Source: Pholiota molesta (Eukaryota > Basidiomycota > Agaricomycetes > Agaricales > Strophariaceae). Taken from it: DNA of 64,000 nt. The notes beneath the pieces are model-generated. The model did not search any database. It was not told the DNA's origin and was given only the letters and a program-made list of their open reading frames with translations. The stretch is from assembly GCA_014925825.1 (NCBI GenBank), contig JACGCK010000009.1:310001-374000 (forward strand). The letters run 5' to 3'. Both the position numbers and the translations under genes were made by a program. Position 1 is the stretch's first letter. The number at the start of each line of letters is the position of its first letter. This document shows, piece by piece, positions 21,685 through 33,577 of this stretch.

Positions 21685-24244
21685 ATGGACAGCATTAACC
21701 TCTCCTCGCTGCGCCTCGCAGACCCGGTGAAGGTGAGCCGACTCCTCTCCAGAAGGCGTCCCACGGCATGCGAATGATAAGACTAATTCATCTTCCTAGC
21801 CTCCACCCAAATCGCGCATCGCCAAAACCAAAAAGAAACAAGCCGACGCCGCAGGCTCTTCCAGCGCAGCGGAAAGCGGCGGCGCGCCTACCGCGGCATC
21901 GCCCAATACCCCCGCCGTCGAGATCGTCGCCTATTCGCAGCAGAGCCGCTTCCACCGCGAGACGTTCGATGCGTCGAACATCGACATCGACCTCAAAGGC
22001 GTCCACCTGAGCGTCAACGACACGGAGCTGCTCGTCGACGCGCATCTGCGTCTGAAGCCCGGCGTGCGATATGGCATGATCGGCCAGAACGGGGTCGGGA
22101 AATCAGGTAGGTAATAACGTTAGGATCGGTGCTTAAGATGCCCTGGAACTGATGTGGCTTGCTTATAGTGCTGATGTCAGTGCTCGGAAACGATGTTCTG
22201 GTCGGGCTTCCGCAGAATGTTCGTATTCTTCACATCGCGCAACTGGAAGACGTCACCGCCGGCCGCACGATCCTGGCTGAGCTTCTGAGCGCAGACACGG
22301 AGCGTACCCGAATTATCAGAGAGGCGCAAGGTCGATTGCTTCATTTATATCAAACTCACATATTCGCTCAACGATATCTTCTTTCAGCTTTACAAGGATT
22401 CACGAACAAAACGACATCCAGCGACGCCGCGCTCAACGCGATCATCCACGGCATCCTCATCTCCCGCGCGGAAGCCGCCCTCGACCGCGCCCAAAAAATC
22501 GCGACGAAGCGCTCCGGCCAGCGCGGGCACACCGCGCGCCAGGCCCTGCTCGCCGCGGAGCGCGAGCTCGCGCAGATCACTGCGCAGGAGCCGCAGACGT
22601 ACGTCACGGCGGGGATGGCGCATGCGGTGATGAGCGAGATATTCGGCGCGTACGAGGTGCTGGACGTCGAGGCGGACGAGGCGCGCGCGAAGGCGATACT
22701 GCGCGGTCTGGGGTTCGCGGAGGGCGATCTGCTGAAGGAGGGGCGAGGGATCGGAGGCTTGAGTGGTGGGTGGCGCATGCGTGTGATGCTGGCGAAGGCG
22801 CTATACATCAAGCCGGATATACTTCTACTCGATGAGCCTAGTATGTTTTGGACATTAATTTCGCAGGTCTGGAAGCTAATTTTCCTACTCCAGCCAACCA
22901 TTTGGATCTCCCAGCCATTGTCTGGCTGCAATCGTATCTGGAGAACGAGACTGAGGATCAGACAGTAGTCATCGTCTCTCATGACCGGAATTTCCTTGAT
23001 GCTGTGACGGAGGAAACCATTATCTTCCGAGATAAGAAACTGACTTACCATGCTGGTAACTATGAGGATTGGGAACGGACGACGGAGGAGCAGAGAAAGC
23101 GAAAAACGCGTTTGAAAGATGTAACTAATCCAATCTTCCTTTTTTCGGTGATTGTCACTTACCTTGTTGTTGCGATAGCTTGAACAAAAACGACGCGCGC
23201 AAATTAATGCAAGCATCCAAAAGAATGTTCAACGTGCAAGAACTACTGGGGATGACAAACGTCTTGGACTAGTCGCTTCCCGTAAAAAGGTAATCTTTCT
23301 CCGCCATCAGAAGGTTAGGAAATCATTTTTATGCCAACACATTAGAAACTCGAACGAATGGGAATGGAGCGTCTTGAAGACGGGAAGCGGTACAAGGAGA
23401 GTTATCATGGTTATCGCGAGGCCATCGTTGTGGATCAGGGCATCAAAACCGCACCGATCCAACTGCCACCCCCGAGCCGTTCACGTTCCCCGGGGCTCCT
23501 TCCTCCAGCTGTCGGAAGTCTCCTTCCGCTACGACCCCAAGCCCAACGCCGCCATGGTCATCAACAACGTCTCCCTGGACGTCGGCCCGTATGCGCGCAT
23601 CGGCCTGCTCGGCCCCAACGGCTGCGGCAAGTCCACCCTGATGAACCTCCTCGCGGGCGCGCTCCCGCCGACGCGCGGGGCGGTCCGGCAGCACCACCGC
23701 CTGCGCATCGGGTACTTCTCGCAGCACACCGTCGACCAGCTCGACCCCGCGCTCTCCGCGCTGCAGCACCTCGCGGCGCGGTACCCAGAAGCGGCGCTCA
23801 CGGACGGCGAGGCGCGCGCGCACCTCGGCGCGTGCGGGATCAGCGGCGCGCCCGTCGCGCGCACGCTGCGCACGCTGAGCGGCGGGCAGCGCAACAGGGT
23901 CGCGCTCGCGCTCGTGACGTTCCACCGGCCGCACGTGCTGCTGCTCGACGAGATCACGAACCACCTGGACATGGGCACGGTGGCGTCGCTCGTGGAGGCG
24001 CTGTGCGCGTTCGCGGGCGCGCTGGTGGTGGTGAGCCACGATGTGTGGTTCTTGAAGCAGGTGATTGAGGGCGATCCGGACGACGAGGATGAGGAGGGCG
24101 ATGCGGAGGGCGGGCCGCCGCCGGGGTGCTGTATACTGTGACGAAGAAGGGGAGCTGAAGGTTTGGGAAAAGGGTCTGGAAGCGTATGTGGAGAAGATAC
24201 AGAGGCTGTCGGCGAAGGGGCTGCAGGGCGCCGCCAAACCCTGA
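21685..24244 (+). CDS. ABCF-family ATPase (soluble, two ABC domains), frameshifted in the second half
   Basis: This is a seven-exon gene for a Gcn20/ABCF-type protein; such proteins act at ribosomes rather than in membranes. The first ABC domain has Walker A GQNGVGKS, signature LSGGWRMR, Walker B ILLLDEP and TNHLD. A helical linker follows ([51 protein letters not shown]). The second domain has Walker A GPNGCGKS, signature LSGGQRNR and [12 protein letters not shown] (Ile in place of the usual Pro), then [12 protein letters not shown]. Exons are about 21685-21732, 21800-22106, 22169-22330, 22388-22840, 22894-23120, 23179-23289 and 23346-24244. The frame must shift twice near 23463-23505 and once near 24120 (a G run) to join all conserved parts. 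Without the last shift it stops at 24141. Confidence 0.75.
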
Positions 24245-24668
24245 GTCTGTTCATAAGGATCGGACGAAGTCCCGTCCCCATCCCCATCCCCAGTTGTGGC
24301 TAGCAGTGTTTCTGTATTCGGGATTCTGCATTGAATCTGTGCGCTAGATATAGTACGTTACATGAACCTCTACGTATAAATGAGCGGGCGCGTGCAAGTC
24401 CTTTTTGTATTGACTTACTTATGATCAAGAAACAAAAAAGATGGCATGGTCATACCGTTAAGCCTATATTGTTAGCTTGTGTGTATCAAGTGGATGATGT
24501 ATTTTGACATGACTTCTACTTCGCGAAGGAGGCTTGGACTTGATGATTGTTTTTCAGGACGGCGATGCCTGCCAATGCGTCATTGTTCACTCTGAATAAC
24601 GATGACCACAACTTACATATCTTTACAGATGCCAGTCGGTAAGTACATAGCAGGGAAAGGGTGTCATC

Positions 24669-24694
24669 TTAGAGGTGGTAATGACCACCTCTAA
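24669..24694. repeat. Perfect 11-bp inverted repeat
   Basis: TTAGAGGTGGT and ACCACCTCTAA are separated by four bases (AATG) in the region upstream of the first ICMT-like gene. The second duplicated unit does not have it. The function is unknown; it could be a footprint or a tiny hairpin. Confidence 0.6.
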
Positions 24695-24927
24695 TGAGAT
24701 CTTTGATGGGGGCCTTTCAGGTGGAGACATCATCATGATACTTCGAGAAGCGCTGGGAAGTGATTGGTCCGGATAGAAAATAAGCGTAAAAGTCGGTGCA
24801 AGTCTTCTCGGATGCCGGGTCATCGGGGAACGTCAACGCGTCACAAGAGCAGCAGGAATTGATATAAAGCCGCAGGGAGACATTGAATAATCCTCCGTAT
24901 GTTTTCGACCCCACTCAGTGATTGATG

Positions 24928-25703
24928 ATGTCGCTAGCCAAGGTCCCCCTCCTCGGTCTGTACTCGTATTTCTGGCGTTTCGTCTTTACGCCTCCTCAAC
25001 CCCCAGCGCTCAAAGAGGAGCGATACAAGAGCTCCACCCTTGATACACCAGATTCATATAACTGGAAATTAAAGCTCGTTTTTGTAGGTCTATCCACCTT
25101 CGTAAAGATTAATATTCACCAACCGGTTTTTTTCATCAGCTCGGAGTTGATTTTGTGTCGATGCTAGAGGCGGTTTCGATTCTTGCATCGAATTATCCTT
25201 CATTACCAGTTTCCCAAATTATCTTGAAGTACCTCAACGACATGTTTCCGACCGGACAACCCGATCAACTGTCCCTCAACCGGTACTCTATCGCCGGTTT
25301 TGCTCTTGTCTCCATGGGCGCCCTCATTCGCTTCCTTTCGTATCGCGCTCTCGGACAATTTTTCCGCTTCGAACCTAGCATGCAGAAGAACCATCAGCTC
25401 GTCAAGACTGGACCGTATTCCCTCGTACGCCACCCAGGCTACACAGGTGCAACACTAGCGGTGCTGGGCTGGCTTTTCTGGGCTGGAGCTCCTGGTTCAT
25501 GGGTCCGCGAATCCGGGCTGTTGGGAAATATCCCCGCTATGATTTTATTCGGCCTTTGGATAGTCCGTTTCAACGTCGTGATTCTTTTTATCTTGATTCC
25601 AAGAATCCCGATTGAAGATTCGCAGTTGAGGAAGCGCTTCGGAAAGGAGTGGGATGAATGGGCGAAACAGGTGCCCTATGCTTTGATTCCTGGAGTTTAT
25701 TGA
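24928..25703 (+). CDS. Isoprenylcysteine carboxyl methyltransferase-like protein 1
   Basis: Exon 1 (MSLAKVPLLGLYSYFWRFVF to YNWKLKLVF) is joined across a ~50-nt intron (25086-25138) to LGVDFVSMLEAVSIL. The C-terminal half carries the family hallmarks: SYRALGQFFRFEPSM, HQLVKTGPYSLVRHPGYTG (the RHPGYTG motif binds the methyl donor) and FGKEWDEWAKQVPYALIPGV. Hydrophobic segments suit an ER membrane enzyme that methylates prenylated cysteines or a related substrate. It belongs to the ICMT/PEMT-like family; the actual substrate cannot be told. The start at 24928 matches copy 2, although an ATG three bases upstream is also in frame. It is one of two tandem copies. Confidence 0.8.
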
Positions 25704-25828
25704 TCCTTCGCAAACGGTTACAACACACACAAATATGTTTCACCAACTCTGTGAAGTTGACGCAGCCTCATGTATGTACAATAACAGCCCCTGTTGTTGT
25801 TATGAGTATGTATATTGTCTGTGACTCA

Positions 25829-25963
25829 GTGACAAAGAAGGGGGAGCTGAAGGTTCGGGAGAAGGGCCCACTGGCAGAGGCGTATGTGGAGAAGATACAG
25901 AGGCTGTAGGTGAAGGGGCTGCAGGGCGCCGCCACGCCCTGGGTCTGTTCGTAAAGATCGTAC
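25829..25963 (+). pseudogene. Copy of the ABCF C-terminal tail
   Basis: The sequence encodes [25 protein letters not shown] and a TAG stop in place of the Ser codon, then KGLQGAATPW. It is a diverged copy of the last ~40 codons of the ABCF gene at 24125-24244. It lies between the two methyltransferase genes as a passenger of the tandem duplication, and no start or upstream ABC domain is present. Confidence 0.75.
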
Positions 25964-26111
25964 GGAGTCCCGTCCCCACCGCCACCCCCAGTTGTGGCTA
26001 GCAGCGTTTTCTGTTGTATTCGCGATTCTCCATTGAATCTGTGCGCCAAATGCAGTACGTTACATGAACCTTTGCATACAAATGAGTGGACGCGTGTAAG
26101 TCCTTTTTGAC

Positions 26112-26478
26112 TCATGACCTGCTGATTCCAGCGGATTTCCGAGTGGGTCCGCTTGGCCCACCGACAATGTGTACTTGGAAGTTGGTAGAGGTAAAGGATT
26201 GTGGGTCATCAGCGTTGGTTGAGCGCTGAGCAATAACCCTACTTTAGCTATATAGGCTTATAGCTATATGGGTTAACTCTTGGTTAACTCAAAAGATAAT
26301 CTCGGTGTTGCACTTCGGGATCAGACTGCACATTTGGCACATACAGTCTGATACAGACACCAACAGACACTTGCGATGTAACAGGGACGTGAAGCCGGTA
26401 GCTCCGATTCAGACCCTGACGTGTTAATATATTTGACTGCCTTGTGTCGTTTTTGGGCGTTTCCATTGTTTATCAATC
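26112..26478. repeat. Insertion specific to the second duplicated unit
   Basis: When the two units are aligned, about 365 bp in unit 2 have no counterpart between GTCCTTTTTG and the shared ATCAAGAAACAAA. The insert contains TATA-rich repeats (AGCTATATAGG, TAGCTATATGGGTTAACTC). No clear terminal repeats or target duplication were found, so its origin is open. Confidence 0.5.
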
Positions 26479-27079
26479 CGTATCAAGAAACAAAGCAAAA
26501 AGATGGCACGGACATACCGTTGAGCCTATCATATACTGTTAGCTTGTGTGTATCAAGTGGGTGATGTATTTCGACATGGCTTCTGCTTCGCTTCGCGAAG
26601 GAGGCTGGGACTTGATGATTGTTTTTCATGATCAGGACGGCGATGCATCGTTATTCACTCCAAATAACGGCCGTAATGATGACCACAACTTATAATTATG
26701 CCAGTTTGGAAATTTTACCCTGAATGTGCCTTGGCGGTAGATAATTCTATGGAACTTCGTACTAGTCGGTACATCAGCGGGACATACAGATACGAGACTC
26801 ATCATCCTGATCCATCAGTTTGGTCCCTTCAAAATTGATCCTGTACTAATGTGGATATAGTTGTACATAGACAGAAGATACTTCGAGACTTATGCGCTTC
26901 AGGAAGCGCGCGCTGGGAAGTTATTGGTTAGGACAGAACAAAAGCGTAGAAGTCGGTGCAAGTCTTCTCGGATGCCGGGTCATCGGGGAATGTCACCAGA
27001 CCAGCAGGAATTGATATAAAGCCGGAGGGAGACATTGAATAATTCTCCGTTTGTTTTCGACCCCACTCAGCGATTGAAG

Positions 27080-27862
27080 ATGTCTCTAGCTAAGCTCCCC
27101 CTCCTCGTTCTGTACTCGTATTTCTGGCGTATCGTCTTTACACCTCCTCAACCCCCAGCGTCTAAAGAGGAGCGATACAAGAGTTCCACCCTAGATCGAC
27201 CAGATTCATATAACTGGAGATTAATGCTCGTTTATGTAGGTCTATACCTACCTTCGTACTGATTAATATTCACCAACCGGTTTTGTTTTGTTCATCAGCT
27301 TGGAGTTGATTCTATGTCGATGCTAGAGGCGGCTTCGATTATTGTATCGAATTATCCTTCATTACCAGTTTCCCAGGTTCTCTTCCGGTACCTCTGTAAA
27401 ATGTTTCCCGGCGGACAACCCGATCAACTGTCCCTCAACTGGTACTCTATCGCCGGTTTTGTTTTCGTCTCCATTGGCGCCCTCATCCGCTTCCTTTCGT
27501 ACCGGGCTCTGGGACAATTTTTCCGCTTCGAACCTAGCATGCAGAAGAACCATCAGCTCGTCAAGACTGGCCCGTATTCCCTCGTACGCCACCCGGGCTA
27601 CACAGGTGCAACACTAGCGGTGCTGGGCTCGCTTCTTTGGGCTGGAGCTCCTGGTTCATGGGTCCGCGAATCCGGGCTGTTGGGAAATATCCCCGCTACG
27701 ATTTTATTCGCCATTTGGGTAGTCCGTTTCAACATCGTGATTCCCTTTATCTTGATTCCAAGAATCCCAATTGAAGATGCGCAGTTGAGGAAACGCTTCG
27801 GAAAGGAGTGGGATGAATGGGCGAAAAAGGTGCCCTATGCTTTGATTCCTGGAGTTTATTGA
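27080..27862 (+). CDS. Isoprenylcysteine carboxyl methyltransferase-like protein 2
   Basis: This is the tandem paralogue of the gene at 24928. Exon 1 (MSLAKLPLLVLYSYFWRIVF) splices at LMLVY|GTAGG to LGVDSMSMLEAASIIVSNYP. The conserved core is nearly identical to copy 1 (KTGPYSLVRHPGYTG, GKEWDEWAKKVPYALIPGVY). Differences cluster in the first half (VLFRYLCKMFPGGQPDQ versus IILKYLNDMFPTGQPDQ). The frame is fully open, so both copies are probably functional. Confidence 0.8.
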
Positions 27863-28069
27863 TCCTTCGCGAACGGTTACAACACACGCAATTATGTTTC
27901 ACCAACTCTGTGAAGTTGACGCAGCCTCATGTATGTACAATAGCATCCCATGTTGTTGTAATGAGTATGTATATTGTCTGTAACTGTGTAATTTGTTGAT
28001 AGTCTTTGATTTGGAAAGAGTCCGCTAAAACTAGATGTGCAGGTTGTGAACACATTTCTCATATCAAGT

Positions 28070-30008
28070 TCAAATGCCCAAAGCGCTCTGGATACTACCT
28101 CTGGGAACGCTAGGCAGCGTCACCTGAAAGACTAAAAATTGGTTATCGACATCGATTCCTGCGTCAAACGGAACTCCCAGAGATACACCATGTATACTGA
28201 GGAAGTCGTTATCCGACTACGAAAATCGGATCTTGTCAGGAAACCAGTAAGTAGCAATTGGTATGGAGAATGAAGCTTACAGCAGTAATCAAGAAGTAAT
28301 CATCGGGCACGGTCGCGTCACCGACAGGAGCCAAAGCGAGTGGCTCCCATTTTGCGTCAATAAGTGTTTCATCATCCGGGGATCCTATGCATGACTATAA
28401 GCACATTGCGGTATGCAAATTAGTTCATCCTTTGCACGTACCATTATGGAGTCCAAATCTGGCAAGCTGCGTTGAATCCAAGAAGTTGACGAAAGAGACG
28501 TATGTCGCAGCGGTAATCCCTTTCACAAGCTTTCCTTTACTGGCAATTGGATTCGAAGGAGAGTCGAATGTTGTGCCGTGAATATCTGTAGCATTCGATA
28601 TCGAGAAGAGGTCTGCTTGCCTTTGGTTCTATGAGTCAAAATTACAACGAAAAAAAATTAGAGAATATCTCACTTGTAACTAGACTTATTGTCATCCCCT
28701 CCCCTTCCATCTCCGTCCCTCGAGAGTGCCAAAAAGACACCAGCGCCCAAAAAATGAATTTCGCTGCACGCCTCCGTATTCCCGCCACCACTTTGAGGAA
28801 GGGGAACAACCCATTCGCCTATGAGAGGTACACCAACCGAGGGCGCCGAAACGTTGTAGGCGAGGAGGCGAGTGAAACGTGAGGTACTTTTATCGTCACC
28901 GCCATCCTGTATAGTGGCAGATTGAAGCATCGCGTAAAGTGTGTTGGTTAGAGGATCAAAGGCGAGACCCTCAAAGCCTAAAGAAGTCGAATGTTAATTT
29001 ATCAGATCAGTTATGGTGATCGAGAACATGGTCGCACACCTTGATTTGCCGCCCGTCCTGTATCCGGATCGTCCAAGGAACTGAAATCCAAACTCCCAGA
29101 AACTTCTGGAAGAATAGCACTTGGAGGTTGGATGGTCTGGATAAGACTTCCAGCAGCCGAGAAGAGATATATGTATGGTCCATATTCGTCACTAAGCCAG
29201 TATCTGTCGCAGGGAGATTGTTGTTTAAAATTAGCTTAACCAAAATGACGGTATATTTGCAAAGAAACAGTTCTGCTTACGATCCATCTGCGTTTAGAAC
29301 TATTCCTTCGATGTCTAACGTCAAATGTGGCTCGCTGGTGGACGCAATAGGCATATGCGGATCAGCAGTTGGCACCGTCGGGAACCCGCTTTGAGCTGGT
29401 CGAATTGCGGCGGGATCTAAACCGCTGGTCTTGACATTATTGCGCTCCACCTCGAGGATCGTATCGACATAAGAGATTTTGAACGTTTCTTGCGCATTGG
29501 TGAAATTGAGATTCGTCGAGCTGGTATAAGGTGCGAGTGTAAATTGGAGTTCGTGGCGTCGTGCTTGATAGTCTACCGTCCCGTCTCTATTGAGCTTTGC
29601 TCAGGATGTAAGCCTCATATGAAAGGAGAGAAACAAACACGTTGAATCCCCTGTCAGGGTGGACAACCAAAGTGCTGGTAAACGTCCCATCTGACCGACT
29701 GGTCCATGTCCCTCGTTTGATGGCTATTGCACTTCCGATTCCTCCGATTGTGTCTCCTGTGGAATCGAGGAAGTCGGAGGGGATGAGACCAAACCCTACT
29801 AAACCCTGGTAAGTATGATGTCAGTAAGGATTAGCAGAAGGGAACGAAACTGGCTGGCGTATCTCACTTTGTTCACGTATGTGACCCCGTTGAGATTCAC
29901 AGAAACAGCAGAGGATGCTGCTGACGCTGCTGGTGTCGCCGCAGGAATGGCGATTACACGGGCGGCAAGAAAAACCAATAGGGTCAGGGAAACTGATAGA
30001 GTATGCAT
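28070..30008 (-). CDS. Secreted phytase-like / esterase-like beta-propeller protein
   Basis: The start at 30008 gives a clear signal peptide (MHTLSVSLTLLVFLAARVIA), so the protein is probably secreted. Later exons include GLVGFGLIPSDFLDSTGDTI, GGIGSAIAIKRGTWT, LDIEGIVLNADGS, YWLSDEYGPYIYLFS, FEGLAFDPLTNTLYAMLQSA and FLGAGVFLALSRDGDGRG. The final exon is IHGVSLGVPFDAGIDVDNQF, ending SALGI. IGGIGSA, the LD-EGI and SDEYGPYI blocks and EGLAFDP are typical of the 'esterase-like activity of phytase' family. About eight short introns are present. It may hydrolyse phosphoesters outside the cell, but the substrate is not shown. It is divergently isolated from its neighbours, and no frameshift was seen. 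Confidence 0.8.
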
Positions 30009-30453
30009 TAGATGAGTTGGCGGACCCTCTGCGCCCACATGAGAGGTTCATATATGAGGGCATCGCCGCGAGAACGATAATCGCACGGAATGGCGATGAT
30101 CTACAAACGTGTGTGGCAATGAGCAAAAAAAGCTCTCAATTCCGCAATATCTAGTGACACGTCCATGCTAAAGAAGGTCGTCGACGAGCAAAAGACCAAA
30201 TGGCCGATTGATAGAAATAGGCATTCCTGGTGCAAGAAGAGAACTTCGAGGCTCGGACGTAGATTATTATTAGAGTCGCCAACAATCTGCAACTGGTACG
30301 GATCTTTACGGTGTTAGAAGAAAGGCCAACGTGCGAAATGACGTTCGAATCACTTACTTACAAATAGATTATGTGAAGAATCTTGGTGATTGTGATAGTT
30401 TGTGTATATCAACGACGGTGCTCGTATAAAGTGAAGATACGAACAAAAAACAA
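30009..30453. other. Spacer between the phytase-like gene and HAUS6
   Basis: This 445-bp stretch should contain the promoter of the minus-strand phytase-like gene and the 3' flank of the HAUS6-like gene. Only short unsupported frames occur. Confidence 0.4.
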
Positions 30454-33232
30454 TCATTCCCAGACAAATGAAGCATCCGCGGCCAACATCCCATCGTCTG
30501 CATCGTCGTCTCCTGCTTCTGCACAATATCAGCTACCGCCTTCCTGTCGCATAACAAAGAAAAAAGTACCTAATAAATCGAAATAGCTTGTGTCGGCGGA
30601 TAGTAGAATCTCCTTCAGCGTCATGCTCGGCTGTTCGTCGCCAAACACATCTTGTTCGCCCGTCTCAGCGTCTCCAGCATCCATGCCGTCATAATCATCT
30701 CCCTCGGCAAGGCGGGATTCTGCGGAACCCCGTCGAGGCAAGCTCTGTCTCCTAGGCCGAGGCGTCGCATCGATATCCTTCGCGTCCTCCACTCTAACCC
30801 CATCCTCCTCATCTGAGCCCGTGTCCTCCCCGTCCATCTGGTCTGAGGAAGCAGACAAAGTGAGACTGGGTAATCTTTGTTTCGGGTCGCCGTCGAGCAA
30901 CAAGGCGAGGGCAGACGCCATCCGCGGCCTGGCAGCGCTTTTCTTCGCAGTCGTGGGCGTACCGGCGGTCCATAATCGATTCACTTTCTGCCTCCCTTTC
31001 CCGCGCGGGGTCTTGTACGGCGAGACGTACTCGTCGTCCGTGTCCTCATCGTCCGTGGGGAAGTCGTGTGTTTCGTCTATGAGCTTCCGACAGGAAGTCA
31101 GAATTCCACACGCAGGAAGATGGCAAAGGAGAAGATACCTTGTCGACTTCGTCGTTCACCTCTCCGCTGAACACGCGGAACATCGACGCTCGGCGTCGCG
31201 CCATCGAAAAGCGCACGGATTTGCGCCTTGAGTTGCGTGACGATTTGCCGGGAGACATTGCTGGGGGAACTGGCAGCTCCAGTGTGGACACGGGAGGATC
31301 ACGGATTGATACCGATTTGGAAGTCGAGGCCGTTCGCTGGGGTTGTAAAGCTTTGGTTCTCGGGACGATAGCATTGGTTGTGAAATCGGGAGGAGGTAAT
31401 CTAGGAGTAGACAAATTTGGCAGAGGAGGATATGATGGGAGTGTGTTTCGTCGGATTTCGTCGATCCTCTTCTCAAGCATGTCTTCGTCCACGGTGTCCT
31501 GATCCAAGGCCGAGAACTCCGCTTGGAATCCTAACGAGGTCATCAAAGCATTTGTCACCTGCGGCGTAAAATCAATGGAAGTAGTAGGCGCGCCGGAATG
31601 GGTCCAGAATGCAAGGGGAGCGATGGGCGCGTCATTTCCACTCGAATATGCATTGAGTTTCTGCCGCAGCGCGAGCCTTTTCTGCTCTAGGCGAGAGAGT
31701 GCGTCTGCGAGGGTTTGGTGGGTGCGTTTCAGGGGGGCTATGCGTTCCGCAATGATAATTTCGGCGTGTGAGCGGGAAGGTAGGGGTGGTGCATGGTCGC
31801 TCTGTGTTGGTGTTTTATTTTTCGTCCCAAAGACAGGGCGGCGCAGGCGCTTCAGATGTGCTGGATGATGCGCCGCAGCTACAGGCAACGGAGAGGGCAC
31901 TACTGGAGGTATCTGTCCGATTTATATCAGTACTGGTAGAGCCCAGATGCGAACGAATGCTAACCGTGGACGGGTTGACTCGATCGTGTGAGAGATTCAA
32001 CGAAGGCATCGAAGACAACTTCAGGGCAGCTAATTCGATGACGAAATACAGGGCTGCCTTGCCATTTTCTCCCGTCCACTGTCGTTGTAGTAGTTCTTGT
32101 AATGCCAAATCGACCAATGCTTTTAGTCGATCGGTCGTCATACCGTCATACTTGGAGGATCTGCCGGAGATTTGGCTTTGAATTCCATCCTGTGAATAAA
32201 GATACGAAGTCAGACAGAATTGGTATAGTGTCTAAATGGGTTGCAACCACCTACTCGAAGCATTTTCAAATCAACCTGCGAGCCCACCATGATGGATGCA
32301 GATTTTGTCCAGGCATGACGGTTCATTTGATATCGCGCCAGGGAAGTTGAATATATGGCTGGTTGAGAACGCAGAAGCATCTAATATCGCTGTCAGCAGG
32401 TTGTGCACTGCGACGGCTCACGTTAACCTACATACGCTCATCGTGTCCGGACTTAGAGCATGTGAGGTTCGCATCAAGGCATGCGTTGATAGCGACAACA
32501 TGAGTCGCTCGAATCTGTTGCGAATGATGAGTCTCCATCGTGTCGGTTAATTGAATGGTCGACCTACTTGTCCCCCGAGCACTCTTCCAGAAGGGACTTT
32601 CTTACAATAACATCCTTCCACCACCATGCCTGTTCCGAATTATCTTTGACCTCGTTTGAAGGTTTCGATTTAGCGCTCGTTCCAGAAGAAGCAGACGACC
32701 GCGAAGATGAGGGATAGATGCATTGGTGTCGGAGATTCTCGAGGTATTTGGTGAGAGTAGTCCGGAAAGCGAGAGATTCGGCAGGTTGGTTGCATGGATA
32801 TGTCGGCAGAATCTATCTGTTCGAGTCAGTCAGTATCACTGCTGGAGGTGATCATTGTGCCATGCAAAAACAGCCCAGAAACAGTATATTTTGAACTTGT
32901 TCCATAGGCTGTTCAACCTGTTCAAAAGAGGTTGTTTCTGAAAGAAACGGCCATTGTCTCCAGCAGTGTATGCTATTCGTGGGGGCGTGCGTTTCTAATG
33001 CATGCGAAATGCTTACATTCTTGATACTCTTCCCTTCAAGTTTTCCGACCAAAAAATAGGTGACCTCTTCCAGTGTCCTAGCGCGTTCGCGCAGTCCTCG
33101 TGTGCGTGAATTGAAAATGTTGTGGTCATATTCAGGACGATTCGAATATGGATATTCCAGGAGATGAAGGTGCACAAGAAATAGAAGACAGTTCGGAAGA
33201 TAAGCTGTGGTTGCAGTAGGCATGGATGACAT
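30454..33232 (-). CDS. HAUS6-like augmin subunit
   Basis: This gene encodes a HAUS6 N-terminal-domain protein. HAUS6 belongs to the augmin complex, which recruits gamma-tubulin to spindle microtubules; a role in this fungus is inferred from family only. Exon 1 (33017-33232) holds YLPNCLLFLVHLHLLEYPYS and RTLEEVTYFLVGKLEGKS. Exon 2 reads ILPTYPCNQPAESLAFRTTL, TKYLENLRHQ, AWWWKDVIVRKSLLEECSGD and RFERLMLSLSTHALM. Later exons carry SQPAIYSTSLARYQMNRHAW, DGIQSQISGRSSKYDGMTTD, a coiled coil (IIIAERIAPLKRTHQTLADA) and a long acidic, disordered tail. The tail includes MTLKEILLSADTSYFDLL and ends SFVWE. The 5' half is the source, or one copy, of the segments repeated at 43.8 and 55.4 kb. Only this copy has the 3' half. 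Confidence 0.8.
32887..32960. mobile_element. Palindromic mini-insert in HAUS6 intron 1 (unit 1 copy)
   Basis: Here the intron contains TATTTTGAACTTGTTCC followed by AGGCTGTTCAACCTGTTC, a shortened version of the palindrome at 55988. The unit 2 intron has no such sequence (CCCAGAAACAGCCATTTTGC). Confidence 0.5.
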
Positions 33233-33577
33233 CGTCCAAGCCGTTTGAAGGTGGCTGGAAGAAGTCGAGCTTGAAGAAGGCTTTGAAGTTCGGAGTCTAT
33301 CGTGGAGGAATCGATCAGCGTGGAGATTAAAATACTGAACTCCGATTTAATTCTATCTAACCCTCCGAATGCCATTACGCGCTCCAAACGCGCTCCCTAC
33401 TAGTGCCCATGAAAGGGTGAAACTACTCATGCATGCACGTCGCACAAATAATATATTCCCCCAAGCAATAATGGGTGACTTTCCGTAAGGATTCTGAGTA
33501 AAATAGTCCAGTATATATAATACTCTTCTTCTTCCGCATTCGCACTGTTTACAATCGAACTCAATCGAAATCGCATA

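Larger units (their letters stand above)
24145..27960. repeat. Tandem duplication: ABCF tail plus ICMT-like gene
   Basis: The stretch from about 24145 to 25790 (end of ABCF, its 3' flank and the first methyltransferase gene) is repeated at about 25830-27960. Shared landmarks include GTGGAGAAGATACAGAGGCT, ATGGC...CATACCGTT, TTAGCTTGTGTGTATCAAGT and the methyltransferase genes. The second unit is longer, with an insertion of about 365 bp at roughly 26112-26478 and a diverged part at 26700-26890. Confidence 0.8.

Noticed and set aside
22368..23216. A 282-codon minus-strand ORF
   Set aside because: It is antisense to the conserved first ABC domain; GC-rich codons avoid stops on the opposite strand.
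23358..24068. A 236-codon plus-strand ORF rich in Arg, Ala and Pro
   Set aside because: It is the wrong frame of the second ABC domain; the true frame shows Walker A, signature and Walker B motifs.
23443..24287. Two long minus-strand ORFs opposite the second ABC domain
   Set aside because: They are antisense shadows of a GC-rich coding region, with low-complexity composition.
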